Shown: positions 1 through 8,500 of the stretch, in pieces
How the letters are laid out: every line of letters starts with the position of its first letter
Numbering within the stretch: position 1 is the stretch's first letter
Origin: Tildeniella torsiva UHER 1998/13D
Lineage (GTDB): Bacteria > Cyanobacteriota > Cyanobacteriia > Phormidesmidales > Phormidesmidaceae
Length of the DNA: 43,129 bases
Assembly (NCBI GenBank): GCA_019358835.1
Contig: JAHHIH010000035.1
Location: forward strand, 1-43,129
Reading direction: 5' to 3'
Translations under genes and position numbers: made by a program
Notes under the pieces: generated by a model
The model's database searches: none
The model's input: the letters and a program-made list of their open reading frames with translations, nothing else
What the model was told of the DNA's origin: nothing

Positions 1-61
1 CGGTGTCTTTCAACAACACCTTGAGGCTATCGGTTAACGCTAGAGGGGCAACATCCATCAT
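1..61 (-). CDS. Partial CDS, first 20 codons, cut by window edge
   Basis: On the minus strand an ATG-ATG start at 61 opens a frame that stays open to base 1. The translation begins MMDVAPLALTDSLKVLLKDT. The beginning (LTDSLKVLLKDT) reminds me of the N-terminus of ISAzo13-type transposases, but that is recollection and not a demonstrated match. No strong ribosome-binding site precedes it. It is divergent from the membrane protein at 114. Treat as a likely but unproven gene start. Confidence 0.35.
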   Translation of the reverse strand, partial: MMDVAPLALTDSLKVLLKDT

Positions 62-113
62 CGAAGCTCGACAACAACACAGCTCTCTCCTAATCTAATG
101 GATAGTTATTTGC

Positions 114-1031
114 TTGGGATACTCTAACCCTGCCAAAGCTCTCTCTGACACAGCTGCCGAGGCCGTCTATAAACTCGGCACCCATATTGAGACAGCCACT
201 TTGGAAGCCAAAATTGCAGTCAGCTCCGTGCAAACGACCCTGGCTGGTGCGGCAACCTCCGGCGCTGCGATCGCCTATGCATTGAAGGATCTGCCGCGCA
301 CCGTTCAGGAGCTAGCCGCAGAAATGCCCAAGCTGGCGCGGCGAGTGCAATCAGCGGGAGTACGCCTGGGCGATACGCCTCGGTCTGAAGCCGATGTTAT
401 GGCGCTATTCAACAAAATTCCGGGCACCTCTAAGTTGGGAGCAAGCGAGCGCGATATTCGGGTGTTTCTCTCCGATAAGCACGGTAGCCACATTCGACCC
501 CGTTCCAAAGGCGGCAGCAACGGCGCTGAGAATATCGTTTGGGAAGTTGGCACGAATAACCTGCGGCGAGGGGCCGACCTGATGACAGGGCAAGAGCAGA
601 TCTACATTCGTCTCTATAACGCTGTAGACTCGGTGCTCAAAAATTCGGTGACCATTGGCAAGTTGGGGGTAGCCGCTACCGGTACCGCCGTATTAACCCA
701 GGCTGTCGTTACAGCCGTGGCCTACACGCTAGATCTTCACCGGGGAGACATTACGCCTGAGGAATTTCGAGACAAAATTGTGGCGGCGGCGGTCAGCGCG
801 GGTATTGCTACACCTATTTTCTTTCTGATTTTGATCACTGTAATCGCGCTTTTTCCAGAAATTGCGGTTGTTTTATCAGCGCCTGTGGTGATCACGGGTT
901 TCAATGCTCTTTTTGGGGTTAGCATTGCGCTCCCGATTGTGCAATCTATTCTGCGCCACTTGGAGGCGGGCGGTTTTGGTAACAGCGCCCAGGCAAAGGA
1001 TGCAGACAAGCTGGTGGCTTCTGAAGCGTAA
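114..1031 (+). CDS. Membrane protein with HNH-like motif
   Basis: A 305-residue protein of unknown function. Residues about 1-80 are Ala-rich and helical. Residues 123-143 carry H-G-S-H-I-R-P-R-S-K-G-G followed by N140, which resembles the first His and the Asn of HNH nuclease beta-beta-alpha-metal motifs (DHIxPRSKGGxxxxxNL). The third metal ligand is not obvious, so nuclease activity is uncertain. Residues about 185-210 and 225-285 are strongly hydrophobic and should form several membrane helices. The only start that keeps the frame is TTG at 114; no ATG is available upstream in frame. A soluble HNH-like module placed before membrane helices is unusual; it could be a degenerate structural fold, a toxin-like effector, or chance motif similarity. 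Confidence 0.6.
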   Translation: MGYSNPAKALSDTAAEAVYKLGTHIETATLEAKIAVSSVQTTLAGAATSGAAIAYALKDLPRTVQELAAEMPKLARRVQSAGVRLGDTPRSEADVMALFNKIPGTSKLGASERDIRVFLSDKHGSHIRPRSKGGSNGAENIVWEVGTNNLRRGADLMTGQEQIYIRLYNAVDSVLKNSVTIGKLGVAATGTAVLTQAVVTAVAYTLDLHRGDITPEEFRDKIVAAAVSAGIATPIFFLILITVIALFPEIAVVLSAPVVITGFNALFGVSIALPIVQSILRHLEAGGFGNSAQAKDADKLVASEA

Positions 1032-1053
1032 ACCTCGACCTGATCACAAAACC

Positions 1054-1111
1054 CCGATTCGAAACCGATGCCTGGTAGGGAGCATTGCACTGCAATGCCC
1101 CTACGAATCGG
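1054..1111. repeat. Palindromic intergenic repeat, GTAGGG...CCCTAC family
   Basis: Nested inverted repeat: outer arms CCGATTCG (1054-1061) and CGAATCGG (1104-1111), inner arms starting GTAGGG and ending CCCTAC around GCATTGCA. It sits between two converging genes and could act as a bidirectional terminator. The GTAGGGGCA/TGCCCCTAC core recurs at about 20103, 20177, 20268, 35899, 37098 and 38391, so it is one of a dispersed family. Confidence 0.7.
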
Positions 1112-1153
1112 AGGTGTACAGACAGAATTTGATTTGACAGCTTTAGGGCTGGC

Positions 1154-1633
1154 TTAACTGCATAGATCGGTAGACCACTCTTGGGAGCCACGGTCGGGTT
1201 GGCAGCGCACCTGGCTACCGGCCCAGTCGAGCCGCCACTGGTCGCCCTCGGGCACAAACTCCAGGCGGTAGCGCATGCCGTTGACGGAGTCGTCGGCGAG
1301 GCCGGTTTGGGTGAGCACCACCAGGGCCATATCGTCGGTTTCTTCTACTACTTCAACCTCTTCCTCAAAGTTGCCTTCAACCGGTTCGGTGCTGCCAAAG
1401 GCGGCGAGGGCGACTTCGGTGGGTTCTGCCCCAACGGCATCTTCAGGGACGGGCTCTTCGGTGTAGTCGGTGCGATCGCCCACGGTGGCATCACCATCGG
1501 GAGCCTCAATGACGGGGGCTTCGGTGGTGGTATCTCCACTGGTGTCTGGGGTGGGGGTAGTGGGCTGGCAAGCGGCCAAGGTGATCAACAGTGCGCTGGT
1601 GGCTAGGGCAGGAAGTACATAGGTTTTGAGCAT
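1154..1633 (-). CDS. Acidic lipoprotein
   Basis: A 159-residue predicted lipoprotein. It begins with a short positive N-terminus (MLKTY), a hydrophobic stretch and the lipobox L-A-A-C with Cys22, followed by a Thr/Pro/Glu/Asp-rich linker (about 23-75) and a small domain ending in two cysteines. Lipidation at Cys22 and anchoring to a membrane face are inferred from the lipobox. No enzymatic motif is visible. It is transcribed towards the HNH-like membrane protein, with the palindrome at 1054 between them. An ATG start with AAGAGA upstream looks reasonable. Confidence 0.7.
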   Translation of the reverse strand: MLKTYVLPALATSALLITLAACQPTTPTPDTSGDTTTEAPVIEAPDGDATVGDRTDYTEEPVPEDAVGAEPTEVALAAFGSTEPVEGNFEEEVEVVEETDDMALVVLTQTGLADDSVNGMRYRLEFVPEGDQWRLDWAGSQVRCQPDRGSQEWSTDLCS

Positions 1634-1823
1634 GTTTTTCTCTTGGTAAAGGCTTTCTAATGTATCTCAGACAACAAAATACTGGGTTATTGGCAGAATA
1701 TAGGACGATATTGGCCCTGCACACATGGTTGTTAATTAACCGAAACCTTTGGCCAGCGAATATTTTGGGGAGCGAGGGCTGAGTGTTAGCCAGCCGCAAG
1801 GCTAGGGAGGCAATCTTATCCTG

Positions 1824-1861
1824 AGACTAAACCGTATCTATACTGGTCTTTGCTTGGTCTT
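1824..1861 (+). repeat. Partial copy of the five-box GTCT/AGAC repeat
   Basis: AGACTA at 1824 is followed after exactly 15 bases by GGTCT (1845) and then GGTCTT, matching the right half of the 70-bp repeat described at 1937. The upstream boxes are not conserved. Immediately downstream GGTCT-TGAGT-AGACC forms a perfect short hairpin. It lies in the roughly 490-base non-coding spacer 1634-2125, which otherwise holds no gene I can support. Confidence 0.45.
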
Positions 1862-1936
1862 GAGTAGACCCAATACAGGACAAGATGATGCGTGGGGGAT
1901 GCGATCGCATCTCAGCGGCTCCAATTCAAAGATCGA

Positions 1937-2006
1937 ATCTTGTAATGAGACTTATCTGCCTTTTAGCTAGTTTTGATAAAGGGTCTTATAGACTTAGTGC
2001 AAGACG
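1937..2006 (+). repeat. Five-box GTCT/AGAC repeat, copy 1
   Basis: A 70-bp unit with short boxes at offsets 0, 12, 32, 53 and 64: ATCTTG, GACTT (1949), AGTTTT (1969), AGACT (1990), AAGACG (2001). Box spacing is the same as in the copies at 9532, 9810, 12996, 13186 and 39151. The segment GACTT...TGCCTTTTAGC is nearly the same as the matching segment at 9822. It lies 120 bases before the gene at 2126. Function unknown. Confidence 0.55.
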
Positions 2007-2125
2007 CTGCGATGAAAAGGCGTTTCGCCTCAGCTTAGGGCTGTCAAGGGGATGCTTTTTAAGCTAGACCGCTTACTATGGCATGAGTTTGAACCAGCCA
2101 TTTCACCCAAAAAGGGTTCTCTTCC

Positions 2126-3190
2126 ATGACTTTGCCCTTTGACGCTGCCCCAAGCCAGGTGCGAATTGAGCGATTTTGGCAGCTTCCCGCCAGCTTTGGC
2201 ATGGAGCGCAATGCCTACCACAACTATTTAAACGAGATTGTCAGCGATCGCTATGCGCTGATCAAAGGGTTGCAGCTGCTGCGCGACGAGCTGCAATTTG
2301 CGGGGGCTAGCCCCACGGATATCCAGGCATGCGGGGCCGATATGAGCTTGCCCAGTGCGGTGACGACGCTGGCTTACACCAACTGCGGCGATCGCATTCA
2401 CCAGGGCGAGGCGACGAAACGGTATCGGGACGTGGTGGCCTCCCGGTTTGCAACGCTGTCGGAGATTGGCGAGCTGAAACTGGAGGCGTTTTTCCCCGCC
2501 GGGGGCGGCACCGACAATGGGGCGACCCTGGCCCACGTCACCGTGGCCCACGAGCTGGATGAAAAGCTAAAGCGGCGGGTCTACGAGGGCAACCCGCAGT
2601 CGATTTCTCTAGTGGCGATCGACCTCAAAACCCATGTGGGACGCATTCAAGAAGATGGCAAGCAGATCTATGGCAAAACCCGTGAGTCTCCCTGGCGCGA
2701 ACCTCGGGCGGCCTGCGGGGCGATCGTGGGGGCGCTGAGCCACTATCAGTCAGAGAATCTGATTCACCGCCGCATTCGCAATGATTTGGGCGAACGCAAC
2801 TTTCAGTTTCTATCGACCCAGGAAATTTTGACTGATGAAGGGGTCGATATCACCATGGCGGTGGCGGCGGCGATCGTGGCGATTCGCGGCATTCGCAATA
2901 CGGCCCTGGCCCTAGGGCAAGAAATGGATGAGCGCGGCCTAGGCCACCTCACCGCCAGTACAACGGTGAATCGCCCTTCCCGCGATGACCTGGTGATTTA
3001 CCTGGCCCGCGCCACGGTGTTCAACGGCATGGTGCGCATTCAAAGCCTGGGCACCGAGGCCAAACACTACGGCGGCAAGCTGGTGGGCTACGCGGGCGAA
3101 AAGCGGCTTCAGCTACGCTACGACGACTGGGATGTGGAAAATGTACCGGTTGAAGAAATTCCCTACAAGGTGCGGCTGTCGGGGCTGTAA
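2126..3190 (+). CDS. Conserved protein of unknown function
   Basis: A 354-residue soluble protein; I do not recognise the family. Notable segments are a Gly-rich FFPAGGGTDNGATLAHVTVAH stretch (about residues 118-138), an Ala/Ile-rich AAAIVAIRGIRNTALALGQ helix near 245-263, and a C-terminal beta-rich tail. There is no signal peptide and no membrane segment. The ATG at 2126 has AAAGGG about nine bases upstream. It is the only gene between two minus-strand neighbours and ends 43 bases before the stop of the converging GIY-YIG gene. Confidence 0.7.
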   Translation: MTLPFDAAPSQVRIERFWQLPASFGMERNAYHNYLNEIVSDRYALIKGLQLLRDELQFAGASPTDIQACGADMSLPSAVTTLAYTNCGDRIHQGEATKRYRDVVASRFATLSEIGELKLEAFFPAGGGTDNGATLAHVTVAHELDEKLKRRVYEGNPQSISLVAIDLKTHVGRIQEDGKQIYGKTRESPWREPRAACGAIVGALSHYQSENLIHRRIRNDLGERNFQFLSTQEILTDEGVDITMAVAAAIVAIRGIRNTALALGQEMDERGLGHLTASTTVNRPSRDDLVIYLARATVFNGMVRIQSLGTEAKHYGGKLVGYAGEKRLQLRYDDWDVENVPVEEIPYKVRLSGL

Positions 3191-3233
3191 TACCGAATTT
3201 CGTAAACCTACCCGACCACCTACACCCTAAAGA

Positions 3234-3890
3234 TCAGGCCTGGGTCTGATCGGTTTGATCGCGAATTAGGGCGCTCCAATTGTCATCGGTCATAGCGGCG
3301 GCTAGGTCTGTTTTAGGGTCGGCGGCTTGGGCGGCATCCTGCTCTTTTGCCAGTGAGCCGTCGGCCATGGCGCGGCGGAGCTTGAGCTTTTTGGCTTCGT
3401 AGGCTTCGCGTTCGGCGGCAGACATGGCCTGGGTGACGGCTTTGCCCACGGTGCCATCCCAGGTGCCATCGACATTGCCGGGTGGGGGACTGGGCAAGGC
3501 GGCAATCCATTCATCCCGCAGGGCCGCCATCACCTCCCGGTTTGGGAAGCTAAAGGGTTCCACCGTAACCAGGGCACAGACTTCCTCCCCTTTTTCGAGC
3601 ATGTGGCTGCGCAGGGAGAGGGAGACGTTGCGGGAGATGCCAATAAACTGAGTCTGACCAGCGCGATCGCGCACAGCATAGACCCCGGTGACTTTGGCAT
3701 CCTCAGTTTGTGCGCACCAGTCGGCGATCGGCAGGGGGGTATTGCCGGTCGAGGCCGTGGGTGGGGCGGCGGCGGTGTCGGCGGCGTGTTCGTCGGCAGC
3801 GCTATACAAAAAGTCGTGGAGACTGCGATGCTCGACGGGGACGTTCTGACGTTCGATCGCCTCTGGCGCGTCTGATTTTTCGGAGGTCAC
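3234..3890 (-). CDS. GIY-YIG-like domain protein
   Basis: A 218-residue protein. Residues about 68-130 show the GIY-YIG nuclease pattern: TGVYAV (GIY equivalent), then FIGIS (YIG equivalent), followed by R and H residues and a conserved E/N region (FPNREVMAALRDEW). Both tripeptides are variants, so catalytic competence is uncertain. A low-complexity Ala/Thr linker precedes the domain and a charged helical tail follows it. The start is GTG at 3890. Only 20 bases separate it from the stop of the upstream monooxygenase gene, so the two are probably co-transcribed, though no shared role is evident. Confidence 0.7.
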   Translation of the reverse strand: MTSEKSDAPEAIERQNVPVEHRSLHDFLYSAADEHAADTAAAPPTASTGNTPLPIADWCAQTEDAKVTGVYAVRDRAGQTQFIGISRNVSLSLRSHMLEKGEEVCALVTVEPFSFPNREVMAALRDEWIAALPSPPPGNVDGTWDGTVGKAVTQAMSAAEREAYEAKKLKLRRAMADGSLAKEQDAAQAADPKTDLAAAMTDDNWSALIRDQTDQTQA

Positions 3891-3910
3891 AGGCTTGCCT
3901 TCGTGGATGA

Positions 3911-5254
3911 CTAGGCTTCATTATCGTCCGAATCACCCCAACTGGTAACCTCAGGTGCCGAAGCGATCGCAGCCCTCGATCGCTTCACCTTATTAATCCA
4001 CCCCTCGCTGAGGTGCAGCACCTCTGAGTACGACAAATCGGTATCTAAAACGAGGTCAAACACAAAGGGTGAAAACCGTTGAGGAAACCACTGGTGGAGC
4101 TTGCGACCCACCGTGAGCCGCAGAAAAAACTCCAGCACTAATGCTTTACTGCGCGGAAAGGAATAGTCTGACAAATCTCGCAGGGCATGGGCTTCGACTA
4201 CCCGCTGCTGAGAAAACTGGGGCAACACCTGCGACCAATCATCCTGATGCTGGTCTAGCAACTGGTTGAGCCATTCCACGTCTTGCAGGGCCGAGTTGCA
4301 GCCCTGGCCAATAGAGGGCGAAACGGCGTGGGCGGCATCTCCCAAAATGAGGATGCGATCGCCCTGGTGAAAGCGATCGCAGGTTACGGTCGTCAATCGG
4401 GCGGTAGGGCGTTGCAGCAGGGCCTCGGCCTCGGCTTTGCTGAGCAGGGGGCGGAAGGTGGGGAGGTGGGTGGCGAAATAGTCGAGTACGTCGGCAGTTG
4501 TCTTCAGGCCGTCAAACGGGCTGTTTTTGGCATTAAAAATGAAGGCTCCGTGCATTTGGTCGCCCGGCTGCGGAGCCAGCAGAATGCGCGCATCGCCCCC
4601 GATATTGCAGGCGTGGATAAAATCGGGGGCCAGCTCAATGCCCTGCTGAGGGTTGGTTCGCGCTAGAAAAATCGACTTGTAGGCATCGGGCACGTAGGTC
4701 TGTTGGCAGTTAAGGCCATGGTTAGCCACCAGCGCGGCTCGAACAGTAGACCTGGCCCCGTCGGCACCAATCAGGCGATCGTAGGGGACGGTAACGCTCT
4801 GGCCCTCGGCCTCAAAGCTCACGGTTTGGGCCTGGCTATCGACCGCCTGGCAGGGGCAGTCAAAGGTGAGGCTCAGCCGCGCCGGGTCGGGATAGCGCGC
4901 GACGAGCTGCTCTAACAGCACCAGCACCAGCCGGTTGCGATCGACGGTGAGAATAGGGTGCTGGCGCGGAATGCGGCGAGCCTTGCCCTGGCGATGCACG
5001 TAGGTGCCTCGGCACATGACGCCGTAGGCCGCGATCGCTTTTTCTAACCCTGGAATGCCTTGTAAAGCCCGCCGCCCCCGGTATTGCAGGGAAATGGGAA
5101 ACGATCGCTGCTCGTCAGGGGCAATCTGGCGTGGGTCGGGGCGGCGATCGTAGATCTCGACACGGTAGCCCCGCCGCAGGAGGTATTGGGCCAGCAACAG
5201 CCCGGCAGGCCCAGCGCCAACAATCACAATGGTTTGGGATGAGGTGTCGATCAT
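3911..5254 (-). CDS. FAD-dependent monooxygenase, KMO-like
   Basis: A 447-residue class A flavin monooxygenase/hydroxylase. Visible motifs are the dinucleotide-binding GAGPAG (residues 13-18), an acidic end to strand 2 (VEIYDRR), DRLIGADGARSTVR (the DG motif contacting FAD and NAD(P)H), and GDAAHAVSPSIGQG (the GD motif, about 300-313). The C-terminal segment with FxLxxxW...YSEV resembles kynurenine 3-monooxygenases, so an aromatic substrate is likely; the exact substrate cannot be read from sequence. ATG at 5254 has GGTGAG upstream and is preferred over GTG at 5260. It heads a likely two-gene unit with the GIY-YIG protein. Confidence 0.85.
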   Translation of the reverse strand: MIDTSSQTIVIVGAGPAGLLLAQYLLRRGYRVEIYDRRPDPRQIAPDEQRSFPISLQYRGRRALQGIPGLEKAIAAYGVMCRGTYVHRQGKARRIPRQHPILTVDRNRLVLVLLEQLVARYPDPARLSLTFDCPCQAVDSQAQTVSFEAEGQSVTVPYDRLIGADGARSTVRAALVANHGLNCQQTYVPDAYKSIFLARTNPQQGIELAPDFIHACNIGGDARILLAPQPGDQMHGAFIFNAKNSPFDGLKTTADVLDYFATHLPTFRPLLSKAEAEALLQRPTARLTTVTCDRFHQGDRILILGDAAHAVSPSIGQGCNSALQDVEWLNQLLDQHQDDWSQVLPQFSQQRVVEAHALRDLSDYSFPRSKALVLEFFLRLTVGRKLHQWFPQRFSPFVFDLVLDTDLSYSEVLHLSEGWINKVKRSRAAIASAPEVTSWGDSDDNEA

Positions 5255-5521
5255 TCGCACTCACCAAAAACGGACGGTTTTTTCACAAGCGTTGTTTTGG
5301 TGATAATACGTCACGAGTGTGCCACCCAACCGACCAGCCAGGGAGCAGGTTGGGAATAGTCAATAGTCTTTGGGCAATTCGGTCAGGCCAGCGGAGTTTG
5401 AATATCTGTGTTCAAAAGCAGATCTTGAGTACTTGGACAGTTTCAGCCTGGGCAATCTGAGAGAAGTTGCTCTATTACTCTCTAGCGTTGTGCCATTGGT
5501 TATGACAACCTCGCCGCCTCA

Positions 5522-8500
5522 ATGCCGTCAACCCCAATCCTCGCTCCCTACAATGCCTCTATGCCATCCTCCGACTGCACTGTTCTAGTCATCAGTGATG
5601 CAGATGTAGCTACGCGTTCACTACAGAACCTGCTGGAGCAGGCTGACAAGGGTTTGGGGCAAGTGCTGGCTGTGCGCTACGACAGGGCGATCGCCAAGCT
5701 GTGCCAAGCCAACTCCCTGCAGCTCATTCTCTTAGATACTGACCTGCTGGATAGACAGGACTTGGATGGTCTGGTAGAGCAGCTTAAAGCTCGGCTTGGC
5801 GATCGCTGCCCGCCAATCATTGCGATCGGCCCAAATGATGCTGAGCTGGCAGCCCAGGCCTTTAGAACCGGGGCGACCGACTACTGGATTCGCGAGCAAA
5901 TTACCCCCGCCCGTCTGCGCCAGGCTCTAGAGGCTCTGCCCTGGACTGGCCAGCTGCAGCGGCAGAGTGCTGACCTAGATGCCTTTCGGGTGACGCTGGC
6001 CGATGCGCTGCGATCGCTGGCTGACCCGATCGAGATTCAGGTCACGGCTAGCCGCATCCTCGGCGAATGGCTAAACGCCAACCGCGCCCTGTACTTTGAG
6101 TGCCGCAACGGCATCTACTGTGTCGAACGAGATTACGCCAGCGGCGTTGACACCATTGCGGGCTGCTACCCCGTCACCGCGTTTGGCCTGGCCGTATTTG
6201 CTGAGTTCTGCGCCGGGCGATCGGTGGTGGTGGCCGATGTCAGCGCCGACCCCCGGCTCTCGCCCGCCGAACGCGCCACCTACGCCTCGGTGCAAGTGGT
6301 TGCCCACATGGGTATTCCGTTGGTCAAAGCCGGCCATTTTGTCGCCGGTTTGGCGGTGCATTCCTCAACGCCCCGCACCTGGACTCAGGCTGAGGTGAAA
6401 CTGGCGGAAGAAACTGCTGAACGCACCTGGGATGCGGTCGAACGGGCCAGGGCAGAAGCGGCCCTGCGCCAGTCAGAAGAAAAATATCGCACCCTGTTTC
6501 AAAACATTGCTCAGGGGTTTTGCCTGCTCGATATGATCTTTGACGATCGGGGTCAGCCGATAGATTTTCGCTATTTAGAAACCAACCCGGCCTTTATTAA
6601 ACATGCGGGGCAGCCCATGGCGGGCAAACGCATTCGCGAGCTGCTGCCTAACTTTGAGCAGATCTGGATCGACACCTACGGACAGGTCGCTCTGACAGGC
6701 GAGCCGGTGCGGTTAGAGCATATTGTCGAAGGGTTAGGCGATCAATGGTTCGAGACCTACGTCTTTCGCTACGGCGGCGAAGGGAGTCGCATCGTCGCCG
6801 TACTCTTTACCAACATCACCGCTCGCAAACAAGCTGAACTGGCGCTGAGAGAACGGGAAGAACAATTTCGGCTGCTGTCGGAAGTCAGCCCAGTGGGGAT
6901 TTTTCGCAACGATATCCACGGGCAATGTACCTATGCCAATGCCAAAACCCTCGAAATTACCGGACTCTCCCTAGAAGAAAATCTAGGCGACGGTTGGGGA
7001 AAATACTTGCACCCGGGCGATCGCGACTGGATGTATGCCGCCTGGCTAGAGTTTGTCGAGCAAACTCGCCTGGGTCAGCCCGCGACCTATTGTGTTGAGC
7101 ATCGCTACCTCTATCAGGATGGCTCTATCCGTTGGGGACTGGGCCAGGCGGTGCCCGAATACAATGCCCAGGGCGAGCTGGTCGGGTTTATTGGCACCGT
7201 GACCGACATCACCGATCGCAAACAGGCCCAAGAAAACATAACGCGAGAACTCAACCGCCGTAAGGCGATGCTGGAGGCCTCCTCCGACGGCATTGTCGTG
7301 TTAAATCGGCAGGGCTACGTGGTCGAAGCCAACGAAAGCTATGCCCGCATGCTAGGGCGGACGGTGGAGGAAACGCTGACGCTGCATGTATCTGACTGGG
7401 ATGCCCAATGGACCCCAGCAGAACTCGACCACATCGTGGGCTCACGGCAGTTTGTGGGCAGCACCTTTGAGACCGTCCATCGCCGCCAGGATGGCTCTAC
7501 CTACGATGTTGAAATTACCGTCAGCGCCGTTGACACCGACGATGAGTTCTTACAGCTCTGCATTTGTCGGGATATCAGCGAGCGCAAGCGCCGCGAGGCA
7601 AACACGGTTTTTCTGGCAGAAGTCACCGTCGATCTGTCTCGGCTGACCGCCGCTGACGAGATTATGCAAATCATCGGAGCAAAACTGGGGGCCTATCTCC
7701 AGCTATCGGCCTGTGCGTTTGTGGTGCTCGATCACGCCGCCCAGGAAGCGACCATCACCTACGATTGGCACAGGTCGGGTGGCATAACCCTGGCCGGGGT
7801 CTATCGCCTGTCTGACTTTTTGACCCCCGATTTTTTGCGCGATACTCGCGACGGCAAACCCTTTGTGGTCTGCAATACGGAGACCGATCCGCGCACCAAT
7901 GCCGCCAGCTATGCCAGCCTCAGCATCCAGGCCTTCTGCACCGTGTCGTTTCACCAAGACGGGCAGCTGCGATCGCTCCTGGCGATCTACGATGCCAACC
8001 CCCGCCAGTGGCGAACCGACGAAATCGAACTCGTGGGTGAGCTGGCCAATCAAATTTTTCCGCGCCTAGAGCGCGCCGGGGCTGAAGCAGCCCTGCAACG
8101 CTACAACGAGGCCTTAGAAGTGCGGGTGGCCGAGCGCACCGCCGAACTCTCCCAAAGCCTGTCGGCTCTGCAACAGTCTGAAGAACGACTGCACCACCTG
8201 GCTCACCACGACCCGCTCACCGGGCTGCCCAATCGGCTGTGGCTCAACGTTCATTTAGAGCAAAGTATTCAGCAGGCCACCCGGCAACAGACCAAGCTAG
8301 CTCTGTTGTTTGTCGATCTCGATCGCTTCAAGCACATTAACGATAGCCTGGGCCATCGCGCTGGGGATAGTCTACTCCAGCAGCTGGGCGATCGCCTGCA
8401 CCAAGCCCTGCGGGCCAACGACTGCGTGGCGCGGATCAGCGGCGATGAGTTTGTCGTTGTGCTCGAAGATATTAAAGATGTGCCCCACATCGGCACCGCT

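Noticed and set aside
1181..1606. Gly-rich plus-strand frame opposite the lipoprotein
   Set aside because: The minus strand has a lipobox and sensible composition; the plus-strand frame is its shadow.
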